The translations under genes were made by a program, and so were the position numbers. A model generated the notes under the pieces. That model searched no databases, was not told the DNA's origin, and saw nothing but the letters and a program-made list of their open reading frames with translations. A stretch of DNA of 64,000 nt from Parascedosporium putredinis (Eukaryota; Ascomycota; Sordariomycetes; Microascales; Microascaceae). The DNA lies in NCBI GenBank assembly GCA_949357655.1, contig CASHTG010000020.1:1116001-1180000 (forward strand). Reading direction: 5' to 3'. This document shows, piece after piece, positions 1 to 11,167 of this stretch (position 1 is its first letter; each line of letters opens with the position of its first letter).

Positions 1-567
1 TTTCGCCGCTAGTCTTCCTCTGGTTCTCCCCAAGAACCCACAGGTGCCTTGTCCAACAAAAACCCGCCATCGCCATCCCCGTCTGCCCGCGCCTCCTGTT
101 CCAAATTCCTCTCACCTTCTACCTATCTCCCCGCGACTTCTTTCTGCACCAATATTCTTACCATCCAAAAGCATAATTTCACAAGCCCTCCTCCCAAACA
201 AAATCACCAAAAAGGAAAGGAAAATCCGGTCTGTTTTGCGATCTTCTTTTCAAGTTGGCAATAATTGGAATCTTCTTCTTTGCGACTGAGTGCGACTTTT
301 CTCCTGAAAAAGACTGCTATCTTTTTGTCCTCCTTTTCTCAACAACTGAGCTCACCGATCTTTTCCCGGTTCCCCCGAACATCAAAAGAGCCCCTCCCCC
401 TTCCCCAATTGTTTGCGTTTCAAAGCTGGCTTCTCCCCTTCGCTGCTTCGACCTCAAACAACACCACAAGAAACTACATCACGGCAATAAATAAGGAAGG
501 ACAGCATAGAGCTTTCTTTCCTGGCGAGCATTTCTCATAGAACTCAAACCTCCACACTGAGATCATA
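1..567. other. Leader or promoter region, no gene seen
   Basis: Strongly pyrimidine-rich sequence directly upstream of the ATG at 568. It has the look of a fungal 5' leader and promoter. Short open frames here show no protein-like composition or recognisable motif. Confidence 0.5.
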
Positions 568-1190
568 ATGTCTGCATACTACTACGGCGCGCATCACGCA
601 CACCCAACGGCCGCGGTTCCCAACGCCCAGAACCACCATGGCAGGAATCGCAGGGCGCCCCGGCTTTCCATGTCGCAGAATGCCAACAGGCAATACCGGA
701 CAGTTCGAGTCTCAAGGAGCTCTCCGATTCCACTGCGCTGATGACCTTCCGCACCCGGTTCGAAGCCACTCGGTCTTTCGATCTCGAGGACGACATGGAA
801 TTCTGCCCCGGCCTGTTGACGGACAGCGATGTGAGTGATTGCAGCGGGTCGATCTCTTCTCGGTCTTCCAGCCCAACTAACTGGTCCCAAAAGCTGGTCT
901 CCATCCATAGCGCTTCTGAGCGTTCTTCGCTCGCAAGCGGTTCTCCCGAGTCCTCTCCCACACAACAGCCCCAGACGGTCGCTCCGGCCTTCTCTCTCAA
1001 CTCTGCCTCGCCTTCCTTCATCCCTCCTGCGTTCCAGAACCAACAGTCCAGCCTCAAGTTGCACCAGCCTGCAGCCACCCGTGGTCGCGCCATTCCTATT
1101 GTGAACCCGCTCACCGGTGCGACCATGAGCAGCCCGCCTCCTTCCGTCTCCCCGGCCAGGATGCAGCAGATGCCTCTCAGGCGATGGTAA
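568..1190 (+). CDS. Conserved fungal protein of unknown function (one frameshift)
   Basis: A single-exon gene of about 207 residues if one missing base near 705-712 is allowed for. It starts MSAYYYGAHHAHPT at 568 and the stop TAA is at 1188-1190. The first 45 or so residues read in frame 1. The rest reads in frame 0, with EDDMEFCPGLL, SIHSASERSSLASGSPESSP and a C-terminus ending in RRW. I recall this arrangement (Tyr/His-rich start, acidic EFCPGL motif, Ser-rich middle) from uncharacterised proteins of other Sordariomycetes, but no function is known to me. No signal peptide, membrane segment or enzyme motif is visible, and the protein looks largely disordered. No GT-AG pair explains the frame change, so an intron is unlikely. 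An antisense frame over the same bases looks like a shadow. Confidence 0.75.
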
Positions 1191-4100
1191 GCCATCGTCC
1201 CGCCAGCTTTCCCGTGATACGGTGGCTGTGATGGAGATTATGCGCGAACCGTTTGCCGTTACAGACGTCTATTTCTTTTTGCATTTATTCATGATATTTT
1301 TACTTCCTGCTCATCCTGGTTGAGAAGCAAATTGTCATCTTGGCCGGCACCGACGACGAGTATTTTGGCATATTACACAATTTTGGAACAACAAAAGGCG
1401 AGGCCATCGATACGATGAGACACTGCTCTTGGGGCTGGGCGTCCTCTGGGACACTCGCAGACACACAACTCAACACAAACACTCTCTCCCCACTCACTCT
1501 CTCCTATATCTATTTTCTTCCTTCTTCTCTCTCGACAAAACGATTCGTAGGTCAAGAATCTTTGGTCGTCTAGATCGACTCCTAGATCAACCGTTCGGAC
1601 GAAATATCCTCCCACCTCGACTTGTACAAATTACACCTTTGATCATCTCGATACTCTGTTTCACCTACACGGAGAGGATTCACCGTTCAGACGTTGATAC
1701 CCCAGCATCACCTATCGATTTCCTCTTAGAGTCCTTTCAGTTGTTCCTTAATCCCGTTATTTTCGCCCTTTTGTTATTATACCAGGAGACGTCGGTGTTG
1801 TATCGGTCCCGAAAGATGAGGCTATCATTTGCAGTTTTTTTCTCGATCATGGTATGAACCAGGCGTTTTTATTTTCGACAACGGGGGCGGTTTGACGTTT
1901 AATCGGCATTGCATCGGGTTGTTGCAACAACTCAACCTTACGACGGAGTTTTTTCGGTTTGATCGGGCAATATTTTTTGCCTGTCTGATTCGTTGTTCGC
2001 GACATTCATAATCTCCATCGCTCCTCCACGGTTACTTTTATTGTTTTATATCACGGAAGCGCGGACGACTGCTTTATCGTTGTGGGCGGGATACAAAATC
2101 TCGGGCTGTCTCAAGTTTTTCATCACGGGTCCACGACATCATTCAGAAAAAGAGGAGGCCCTTTTTCTTATACCTGGACATATAGAGAATGACTTCTGGT
2201 CTTTCTTTTCTTGTTGTTTTAACTTTTGACACAAACTCTTATCGGAAGCGGGCAAAGGGGAGCAATTGGGAACACAATGCACACTGGGAGCAGCTGTTTT
2301 TTTTCTTTATTTTTCTTCCACTATCACGGGGTGTTATTTTTTCCGCTCTGGGTTCATTCATGGGAAATATCACTTGTTTGGGCGGCGGTCGGCAAGACAT
2401 GAGAAAGGCGGGAAGCAACTGTTTTGCAAAGTGTATGTCCATAGTCTGGGCCGAATCGGGGCCATTGGTACTGGGAAATGGGGAGTTGGGTTCGACGGCT
2501 TGGCTGCTAAGATGCCCCTGCTTTGCAAATACAAAGGAATGTTTACTACTTCATACACAATCTCGTCTTGTGAATTATTGCGTCCTTCGGTGCATCGAAC
2601 TATCTATGTCGATACTGCACATCGGTTTTATATACTGATGTCCGTATCGGAACACTTGCGTTGTCCTCCGCATCTGAATGAAGGCTTGTATCTCGTAGCC
2701 TCGGCAAATAGGTAACTTCCGGGGTCTGCCTTGGTCTCCGTTGATCTTTCTCGCAAGAGGGATTGAGCTGGGGAAAGAGACATATGTGAACACTCCGGCA
2801 CAACTCCCGTGGTGGTTAAGTTGATGCTATTGGCTGGTGCCTTGTGACCATGAGCTAATAAACACGTCCTTGGTTCTCGGGCGAACAGCAAATAGAGACC
2901 AAGAAGAAATGAAGAGCGATGGTACTGCGAGGTAAATAGCGGCGCGCCTTCGAAGAGTAGGGATTAAAATCCCCACCTCCTTCCCAATTACAAGTCAGGT
3001 CTCTATGTCTACATATGTAGTTAAAGAATATAGACGAGTTGCCCTCCTGTCTTGTTATATTCGAAAAATGTTTGGTTACGTTATCAAGCAAGGGAAGTTC
3101 TTGATGAGCCATGACGGTAAGCATGTTTAATCAGCGTAGTGGCCCCGAAGTCAAGGACAGTGGGGAGGCGTAAATTTCTCGGAGAGACGAAGAGAAGGAA
3201 CGGAGAGACGATGATGTGGTTTTGATATACTGTGATCAAAGGAGACGAGGATGGGAGGGAAGATGTGGATCTTGGTAGCTAGTGCGAGTGAGGTCATAGA
3301 TGATGCTACTTAGGGCGTCGAGAATTCATCGCCAAGTTTGGAGGTTGAAGCTTAGACTATGTCTGAGTTGGGGCAAGTTTGATTGAGGAGAGGGGACATT
3401 CGCAAGCTCTCTTCATCACAAGTCATTTTTGGTGAGATGACTGAGATTCACGGATTGCATGAGGCACGATGGGGCTCGGGGCCCTGAATAGATAGAGGCG
3501 TAGAGTGCCGAGGTATGCGGCAGAATATGACTAGAGCCAGGGCTCTGAAATATGAATATGACTTGATTTCCATGTACGGAAATAGAGTAAGAGGGCGCCT
3601 CGATGCCCTGACAAGCGCGCGTGTGTTGGTACCAACTTCACGGGATCTTTGCACACCAGCTCTAGGGGCGACAACCATCGCCTCTCGTTCCTGGCCTGAG
3701 CCTGCTCCCTCCAATTGGAAGTAAGCAATTATAATGATCTCAACGGATCAAGAGATGGTTGGATCCATGGATGTATGCAGTCCCGTGTCTGTCTGCAAGA
3801 GGCCAAGGCTATTCTTAACGTTGGTGCTGTCTTGACACGTTTGTCAACCTCGACACGCACCGTTCAAGATCGGGGCTAAGAGAGTCTGGAAATCTTGTTC
3901 TATTACCAGAATATTTGCGATAACCTAAGACCTGCCCGGCCTACCAGGGGGAAAAGGGAAGGAGGGAGCATTGTCCCCGAGCTCTGCCCAAATCAGTTGA
4001 GGACGTTTGGCGGTGCGGGATAACCTGACATGCGAGCGCTGATCATGATCTGACGTCAGAGGGTGGAGCATACTCGCAACTTGCACCATCGCTGCTGCTT

Positions 4101-4384
4101 TGGCTGTCGCTGATACGGAAGGTACCCGGGCAATGTATGACGAGAAGAGAGTGTAATAGAGCCCGAGCTGGGAGTAAATGATATATAATACTTGTAGCCA
4201 AGGCACCTCTTTTGGTTTTTCGTTTCTTTACAATTCATCAATTGGTCGAAGAGTAATATCAATCCTCATCTACCCATTCATCGCCCAGACCTCTATCCTC
4301 GACTGCTCAAAAGAAATCAAATTTTCTTCGCCTTAACGAAACACGAACCCTCTTAAAAGGACTCCTACCGCCCCCCAAAAAAAC
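1191..4384. other. 3.2 kb without a recognisable gene
   Basis: Mixed-composition intergenic DNA, probably the 3' end of the upstream gene and the promoter of the gene at 4385. The open frames are short, have no family motif and often overlap each other on both strands. A pyrimidine-rich stretch lies at 1430-1540. No tRNA boxes or long repeats were seen. Confidence 0.45.
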
Positions 4385-4820
4385 ATGTCTGCCAGCCTAG
4401 CTCTCCGTAGTTTGAGGACGCGAGTTCCCGCCGCCGCTTTCCAGGCTAGGGCCACCTACGCCACCGCCGGCACACACGGTAAGTTAACACAAGAACAGCA
4501 AGAAGCGAGTCTTCCGGAGAAACTACTCGCGCGGGTATGTTTTTTGTACGAGTATACTAATGCGCCTGCCGCGTACAGGAAAGAACCCCAAGAACACACC
4601 GCAGAGCCATCAGCCCCTCGGGGAAAAGGGCCATGACCAGTGGATGCCGTCTCTAGCCAGCGCCAGCGAAGAGGCCGTCAAGGCGGACCGCGAAGACTTT
4701 GCCGGCAACGACGAGCTGCAAGAGTACTCGAAGAAGGTCACGGAGGAGTTCAAGCACACGGAAAAGAAGCCCAAGGACGGGCTTTGGAGGAAGGTTAGTG
4801 GGGACAATAGCAAGAACTGA
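4385..4820 (+). CDS. Small protein with mitochondrial-type presequence
   Basis: Two exons (4385-4478 and 4579-4820) give 111 residues with no frame problem. The donor is GTAAGT, a TACTAAT branch site lies near 4554-4560 and the acceptor is TACAG. The codon split G|GA gives Gly. The N-terminus MSASLALRSLRTRVPAAAF is Arg- and Ala-rich, lacks acidic residues and is followed by RATYATA, which is what a mitochondrial targeting sequence looks like. The mature part holds SHQPLGEKGHDQWMPSLAS followed by a charged, helix-prone segment rich in Glu and Lys up to the C-terminus. I do not recognise the family. A mitochondrial matrix or inner-membrane-associated role is inferred only from the presequence. 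The start is supported by the A-rich AAAACATG context. Confidence 0.75.
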
Positions 4821-5853
4821 TAAGGCGCGCGCGTGTAACGTTTAAGAAACGGATATTCCGTCGCAGGCTAGCGGCGAGAATTCTCAAACGAGAGACTGAT
4901 GTTGGAGAGAGAGAAAGTACGCGACACTTGGTTCCGCGAATGGTCCGCCATCACGGCAGTTCATTACTTGGGTTCCGCGGAGCGTCAAGAAACCCAGACT
5001 GGCATGACGAGATGGGCAGGCGTATCCGCCTGACGAATAAATGTAAAACAATCCATAATAGATTTTTCTTGTTCGAACGTCCAAATTCTTTCAGTATGGG
5101 GCAGCGAACAAGATTATGCTGGATCTACTGCTACAGTAACTTCTTCACCAGCACTGTAGATGCAAAGTCAATCGAGGATTATTCCCCTTGATGAATATGT
5201 GATGCTGCCTTTCAGCAAAAAAGCTGGCGCCTGGCCAATAATTCCCCACGACTTCGCCATGAGGTCTTGATGATGACGTAATCTCACGGGAAGAATACTT
5301 GTACACTCGGCCGTTGTTTCGTGTTCCGCATTGTAGTCGCAAGTTCTCGCGCTCCGCTCGCTTTTAGGCGGGTGCGCCTGTAGTTGATGCTCAAACCCAC
5401 CACAGCGACCCCCTGTTGCTGTCGGCCCTATGTACCAGACCAGACCATCATTCGCCCGCTTCCATTACCAACATCAATCCTTCCAGCATCGAGAGTAGAT
5501 CTTTGAGGACTCTGGAACGTCACCTCCGTCTTATCCTCCTCGCCGTATTTCTTGCCTGTGGCTTTTATTTCCTTTATCTCCTCTGCCTCTACATGCAACT
5601 GCTCTCGGTCCCATCGTATTTCCCTCACGGTGTTGACGAACCCATCTTGTCCTTTCCGTCGACTGATCAAGTCGCCCAGTCAGTCCCGAGCTTGTTTCCG
5701 GTCAGCACATCCGTTTCGTGCTCTCTCCTCAATCGCACGAGAACTTGGAAGCCCCGGACTCCCACCTCCGTACCTCCACGCCCATGATACTCGATTTCTC
5801 CTGGTTAGAATAAAGCGACCCAATAATAATAAAAACACAAAAAGACATCCGCC
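4821..5853. other. Intergenic region before the SNARE gene
   Basis: About 1 kb with no protein-like frame. The last 450 bases are C/T-rich and resemble a fungal 5' leader; an A-rich stretch lies just before the ATG at 5854. Confidence 0.45.
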
Positions 5854-6879
5854 ATGTCGAAGCCGAACCAGCTCTTCCTGCTCGCCGACCACATCAAGCT
5901 CTCGCTGCTGGAGCGCCAGCGAGCCCAGTCGTTGAACCTCGAGGGCAACTCGCAGGACGGCCACATTTCCCGGTCTATCGAGCAGTTTAGGGATGGCCTG
6001 GACGCTTTAAAGAAGAGGAGCAGAGGCTCCGGGACAAAGGCAATGAAGAGTGAGTTTCTACCTCCCCCTTCCCCCCTCTTCGGTTCCCCGGCCTCGACAA
6101 ACGTTCCCCATCTCTTTTAAAGCCCGCGCCGACTTTCCCACCACGATGGCAGACAACAATGCAGCATATAGCTAACACGGTCCCTCTGTTCTTCCCCCTC
6201 TCCCAGCGCCGCCCTCAACATCTCCGACGCCCTCCCCTCCCTCCAAAAACAGCTCGACGACCTCACCTCCCAATTCCACGGCTTCACCACCCTCCACGAC
6301 CTCCACCCTCACCCACCCCAACGACCCCTCCCTCGCCTCCGACTTCGCCCACGCCACCACCGTCCCCGCCGCCAAGTCCTCCTCCTCCCCTTCCCCCACA
6401 GCAACAAGAAGCGCACCTCCCGCTCCCCCACCGCCGGTCACAAGTCCGTCCGCTTCTCCGACACCCCCGCCGGCGACAACGGCGACGACGACGACGATAA
6501 CGACCCCTCCATCGAGCTCTTTGCTCGCTACCGCGACGAGCCGGGCCCCCTCCGGCGTGGACCGCGCCCAGGGCATGACCAATGAGCAAATCCACGCCTA
6601 CCACGCCAACGTCCTCGACGAGCAGGATGAGCAGCTCGACCGCCTCGGTGAGACTATCGGTCGCCAGAGGGAGCTAAGCATGCGCATGGGCGACGAGCTC
6701 GAGGCCCAGATCGAGATCCTGGACGAGACCGACGCCATGGTCGACAGGCACCAGAGCAGGCTGGACAGGGCGTCACGGTCCCTCGGTAGGGTGGCTAGGA
6801 GTTCCGGGAGACGCGGCAGATGGCCGCCATCATCATTACCATCATTATCCTAGTCCTGCTCATCGTCATCCTCAAATAA
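5854..6879 (+). CDS. Syn8-like SNARE protein (five frame breaks)
   Basis: An endosomal/vacuolar t-SNARE of the Syn8/syntaxin-8 type, a tail-anchored membrane-fusion protein. Exon 1 (5854-6049) starts MSKPNQLFLLADHIKLSLLE; the intron 6050-6206 has a GTGAGT donor and a CCCAG acceptor; exon 2 runs to TAA 6877-6879. The order is an N-terminal helical region with LPSLQKQLDDLTSQFHGF, a linker, the SNARE heptads around NEQIHAYHANVLDEQDEQL and ETIGRQRELSMRMGDELEAQ, and a C-terminal membrane anchor (AAIIITIIILVLLIVILK). Frame changes are needed near 6015, 6290, 6390, 6545 and 6810. Each is explained by one or two missing bases, several in C or G runs. With seven bases restored the length is exactly 292 codons. 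Without that, the anchor lies out of frame with the SNARE motif. Confidence 0.85.
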
Positions 6880-7471
6880 CGTGAAGGGGGACGAAGAGGG
6901 GGACGAAGAGGGGATGAAGGGAGGCAGGAGTGCGCGGGTGCGTTCTGTTTTTTTGAGGGGTTTCAGCATGTCACTTGTTTTTGTCTTTTCATGCTGGCGT
7001 TCGGTTCTTCAATGGGTGGGGCGAACTTCCTTGCCCAACTCCTTCTCTCCTACACTATCTCTGCTGAAGGCTCCTTTGTTACGCCTTGCTTCATCGACGG
7101 ATGCCGGGAGAGCAGTACTTTTCTCATCGCATAGGTTCGGAACAGGAAACCTTGTAGGCGCTGGCGGCGTTCTATAGCTATCTTTAAAATCATCACAATT
7201 CTTTTTTGGACAGGTCTACCAGACCCTGTTGTCTTCGCCTCCTTTCTCCTCTTTCTTTTTTCCTTTTGGTTCTTTTAGGTTGTACAAAATTCAAGCGCCG
7301 CTTCTAATCCCATATAAAACATACAATAACCTCGTCTTCTCCTCTTCTCGGTAGGCTAGACATGTGCAGAGTTGCAGCATCGGCCCAGGCCGGTCCGGTG
7401 TGGGCCGTGTATCAGTACTAGCCATCTACTTCCCGGCTCCTTGTGCCCTTGTCGGAAAATTCAACATGCTG
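6880..7471. other. Gap between two gene 3' ends
   Basis: The stop codons of the plus-strand SNARE gene and the minus-strand Ama1-like gene face each other across about 590 bases. The sequence is T-rich in its middle. No gene is seen; it should contain both 3' UTRs. Confidence 0.5.
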
Positions 7472-10067
7472 TCAACGAATGAGATCCCCTTCTTTATCAA
7501 TACCTTCGATGCCCTCTAGGATATCGCTCCCTCCAAGCATCCCGGAGACCCCGACAGTGGCCTTCCGTCCGGCCGCCCACACCTCGTGAAATTTGATGCT
7601 CTCATCGCTCGCCGCGACCACGATGCACCCTTCTCGAGGGGTAAGGTTCCTCCTCCCCTCCCACGGTCTCCTCGACTCCTTCGCGATTGCGGCCCCGGGT
7701 ATGGAATGGCGTACAACGCTCGGTACTCCCTGGCCACGGGATGGCTCCCACCTGCTTGCAATCCGGCCAACTGAAGATGGCGATACGGTACGGGTGATCT
7801 GGCTGTGGGTAGCCAAAAGTGGCTGCGATCTCTCTCCTTGTTGTCGACCAGATGAGGGACGTGACCTGTGCTGACACCGTGATTGTTGCGAGGGCAGCGC
7901 CCGTTGTTGTGTGGAAAAAGTGAATGCACTTGTCGTTGGAGCCGCCTCCGGTCGCTACGAGGCCCTCTATCCACGGACAAAACGCAATGGCTTTCACGGC
8001 AGCAGAGTGGACCCAGCGGAACCGCTCAGACCCTGGCAGCATGTTTCGTACGTTCGGGGAGGCAATTCGCATGATTAAAAACTCCCCTTCATCATTGATG
8101 AGCGTGTCCTCCTCGCCGTCACCCCTGCCATCGTTGTTGGTGTGGCTCCCATACCCTCCGATGCTGAAAGGATGTCCTTGAGCATCTGGTCGCGGCGGGC
8201 CGAAAATTTGATGAGTACTAAAGAGGCAGCAGTGGTTGTCATTTGCCCCCGAAGCGAAGAGCTCGCCGTTTGGGGACCAGGCCAGCCCGCACACTTGCTG
8301 GGCGTGAGCCTTGATTCTGGCGACCAGCGTCAGTGCCCCGGGCCAGGTGTCTCTCTCCACTTCCCAGCGCATCGGCCATTCAACAACATAGTAGAAAATG
8401 TCACCTTGATAGTCTCCTACCAGCAAATCTTCCGTGTTGACCGGAACGCCAGGGTTTAGCGGGTTTTTGGACGGTCTTGTGGTACAAACAGGCCGCCAGT
8501 TCACGTAGGCTACTGGAAACGGCTGTTCAATGTCGAACCGAGGGGAGTCGGCCTCGCTCGGTGTCATGAGACTAAGATGGCCATCAATCCGGCCAAAGGC
8601 GAGAATGTTTTTCTTGCCCTGGGATGAAGAAAAGTCAACCGAAGAGATCCAGCACTCGGCGGGGCAAGCTTTCAATAAGGACACGCCCTTATCCTCGGTC
8701 CAGCCATAGAGAACGTTTCCGAGGCCCATAGCCAAGATACCGCAGGTATCAGAGTACGCCAGCACGGAACAGTAAAAGTCATCACGTAGATTCCGGGCGT
8801 CAAGAACTCTGCCAGAGGTGCACATGTCAGCCTACAACGACACCGAGAGCGGTCCGCGTCAGGGAGAGGGGACCAAGGGGTATAGAAAACTGTCACCCGT
8901 TCACAAATGGTGCGGCTTACCTGAATGGCGATGAGGGGAGCACCCGAACAGGTGCTCGAGTCACTGGTTCTGCGGTTCCAAACAGTTAGCTCATTCAGTA
9001 TACACCCAGATATTTCGAAGGGAACCAACCTTTGATATCGCCATTATTCTCCCACCGGATCCCAGACCATCTCGTTTCCCGACCTTCGGTAAAATGCCGC
9101 ACGGCTGCAAGGCCAACTTCTCGCTCCAAGGGGGAACCGGTCGAATCTATCTCTAATACTCTTCTGGTGCGGTCGACATCAAGCGCGCGGGCGAGTAAAT
9201 TTTCGTGACGAGCTTCCGTCTCTTCCAAGTCGGAGCCGCCTTTTGTATACGTCGTTGGGAACAGCCCGGCATTCGCGCCGCTCTGGACGAATTCCTCATG
9301 ACCCTCGTCAACGGAAGCAATACCGGTAGTAATTCCGCCAACAGCCCAAACTGTGCCATTGCTGGGTTGTCTCTCCCACGCCTGCCGGTTCTGACCAAAA
9401 CCAAAGATGCGTAAATCTACAACTGAGGTGTTAGTGCTGATTGGAGCGCTCGAACACAGCCATAATCTCGTCCATCACCCTGACTCACCATCGGGGAGCC
9501 TCCTCGGTATATTGGAGGGAGGAATAGGATGGCGAATCACTGATGGTGTTGTGGTACTCGATCTTGATAGAAATGGATCGGCACTAGCCTTACGGTGCCT
9601 CAGCAGCTTCTCAGCGCTAGATAGAGAAGAATGGTGTTTTCCGAGCCTTAGCCTCTCGGCAAGGGGCGACTCCTGGTGCCTTTGAGGGATGAACCTGTCA
9701 GGTTGCCTGATCCGGGATCGGGTCGAACTTCTAGTCCCGGTGCCTCGCTTGTTATGCTTTGGCGTGACCGGGTTCCCGTATTCCGAATGAAAGACGAAGG
9801 GAATGACTGAAAGCCTCTTTTTGTGTTTCACGGGTTCATTGTCGGGCAGCTCCTCTCCTGGAGATAGCCGGCGAGGACCGAAATCGCCGTCGCTTGGGAC
9901 TCTCTAATCCCCATGCGAGTCGGCGCCATCGTAGCCGAAGCATCCTACTGCTAGTAGTTCGGGAGAAGGCGTTGCTCCCGCCGACCCGTATGCTGAATCG
10001 CTGGGCGAAATGGCATTGTTGGGCAGGTTTTGGCTCTGCCGGGGAGGTAGGCTGCATCGAGGAGCAT
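7472..10067 (-). CDS. Ama1-type APC/C activator, Cdc20/Fizzy family WD40 protein
   Basis: The protein resembles fungal Ama1, the meiosis-specific activator and substrate adaptor of the anaphase-promoting complex. Exons read roughly 10067-9489, 9416-9030, 8969-8921 and 8831-7472. The N-terminal exon is basic and poorly conserved. Exon 2 holds DLRIFGFGQNRQAW. The last exon carries the WD40 propeller, with DDFYCSVLAYSDT, GLAWSPNGELFASGANDN, KAIAFCPWIEGLVATGGGSND and VAASDESIKFHEVW. The Gly-Gly-Gly-Ser-Asn-Asp blade is typical of the Cdc20/Cdh1/Ama1 group. Reading to the TGA at 7472-7474 needs frame changes near 7735 and 7695, both at G runs, and one in the 49-base exon. The first exon also changes frame near 9900, so the start is uncertain (ATG at 10067 or 10057). 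It is head to head with Vam6. Confidence 0.8.
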
Positions 10068-11167
10068 AGAGAGACGTGGTCCCTCACCCGCCCGTAGGCT
10101 TGGGCGAGATTCCTTTCGCCTCAGGTCATTTTTGTTTAGAGAAGAAGGGCATTCACGGAGGCACGGAGGGGCATGCGGGCGGGGAAGAGAAAAATATATG
10201 GATGACCTTTCACAAGGCGCACTGCTAAGGATAACTTGAGAGGTGCATAAAATGATGGGGAGTTTCGGGGCAGTTGTTAAAATGAGAGGACAGTCTGGTC
10301 TTGAGGCATCTATACTAGGTCAACTGTAGCAGTTGGTGAGTATAGATGCTCTATCGAGGCCTCGAGACGTGATGAAGGCTGTCTTGATATGGGGAATAGG
10401 AAGAGATTGGGTAGGAGTAGACGAAGAGAGCGCGATTAGTGCAAGTGTCACTACCGAGGTAGAGATGGATCAATTGATGGATCGAGGTCTAGAGGAGACA
10501 AGACGAGCAGTCACAACGCGATTGTATTGATCTTACTCGAGTTACAACAACAGCGAGCATCACCCGAGAGACGAGTGGGGCATTGGTTCAACAAATCGCT
10601 GCGCTTGATAGTTTGAAGTAGGTGCGCTCGTCGAAGATGTTCAAGGTTTGGAAGCAGGCGCGAGCCAGAAAGGTGGAGCATGACAACGGATTGGGGTCTG
10701 ATTCCTCGCGGGGTTGTTGGGGAGAGAAATCCGGAAGGGAAGGTTCAATAGCTTGTGGTTGGGAGGCTGATTCTCAATACAGAAGTGGTACCCCTATGGC
10801 ATTCATTCGCGCACCCTTTCATCACCATTGTTGCCAGGATGACTCTAAGTTGGGATCAATTGATCCGAGGGAAAATGACGTGGGGCACCGGAGCTCATCT
10901 GTCACGCGTTGGGGTCTCATTGTCAGGAACCGGGTGGATATTCTACTATCAGTGTTATTTCCTTACAGAATAGACGCCACCACGCACCTGCCGCTCCTTC
11001 TTGCCTGCATGTATGCATTCAGGACGTGGTGCCTCCAGCCAGTCAATGTCCGGAATGACTTCACTTACAACACATCGTCAGTCACACCCAACAAAAAACA
11101 TCAACCTAACCCAACTCTCATGAGCGCCTCCATAAGATAACAATCTGAACCCGAGCTGGCTATCGCC
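10068..11167. other. Shared upstream region of Ama1-like gene and Vam6
   Basis: About 1.1 kb between two divergent starts. No frame with protein-like composition was seen. It must carry both promoters. The 80 bases before 11168 are A/C-rich, as in fungal leaders. Confidence 0.5.

Noticed and set aside
49..540. Short Pro/Ser frames at the left edge as a gene
   Set aside because: Pyrimidine-rich leader sequence gives such frames in all three readings; no motif or splice pattern.
563..1195. Long minus-strand open frame (about 210 codons)
   Set aside because: It lies opposite the conserved gene at 568-1190 and has Trp/Cys/Gly-rich composition typical of an antisense shadow.
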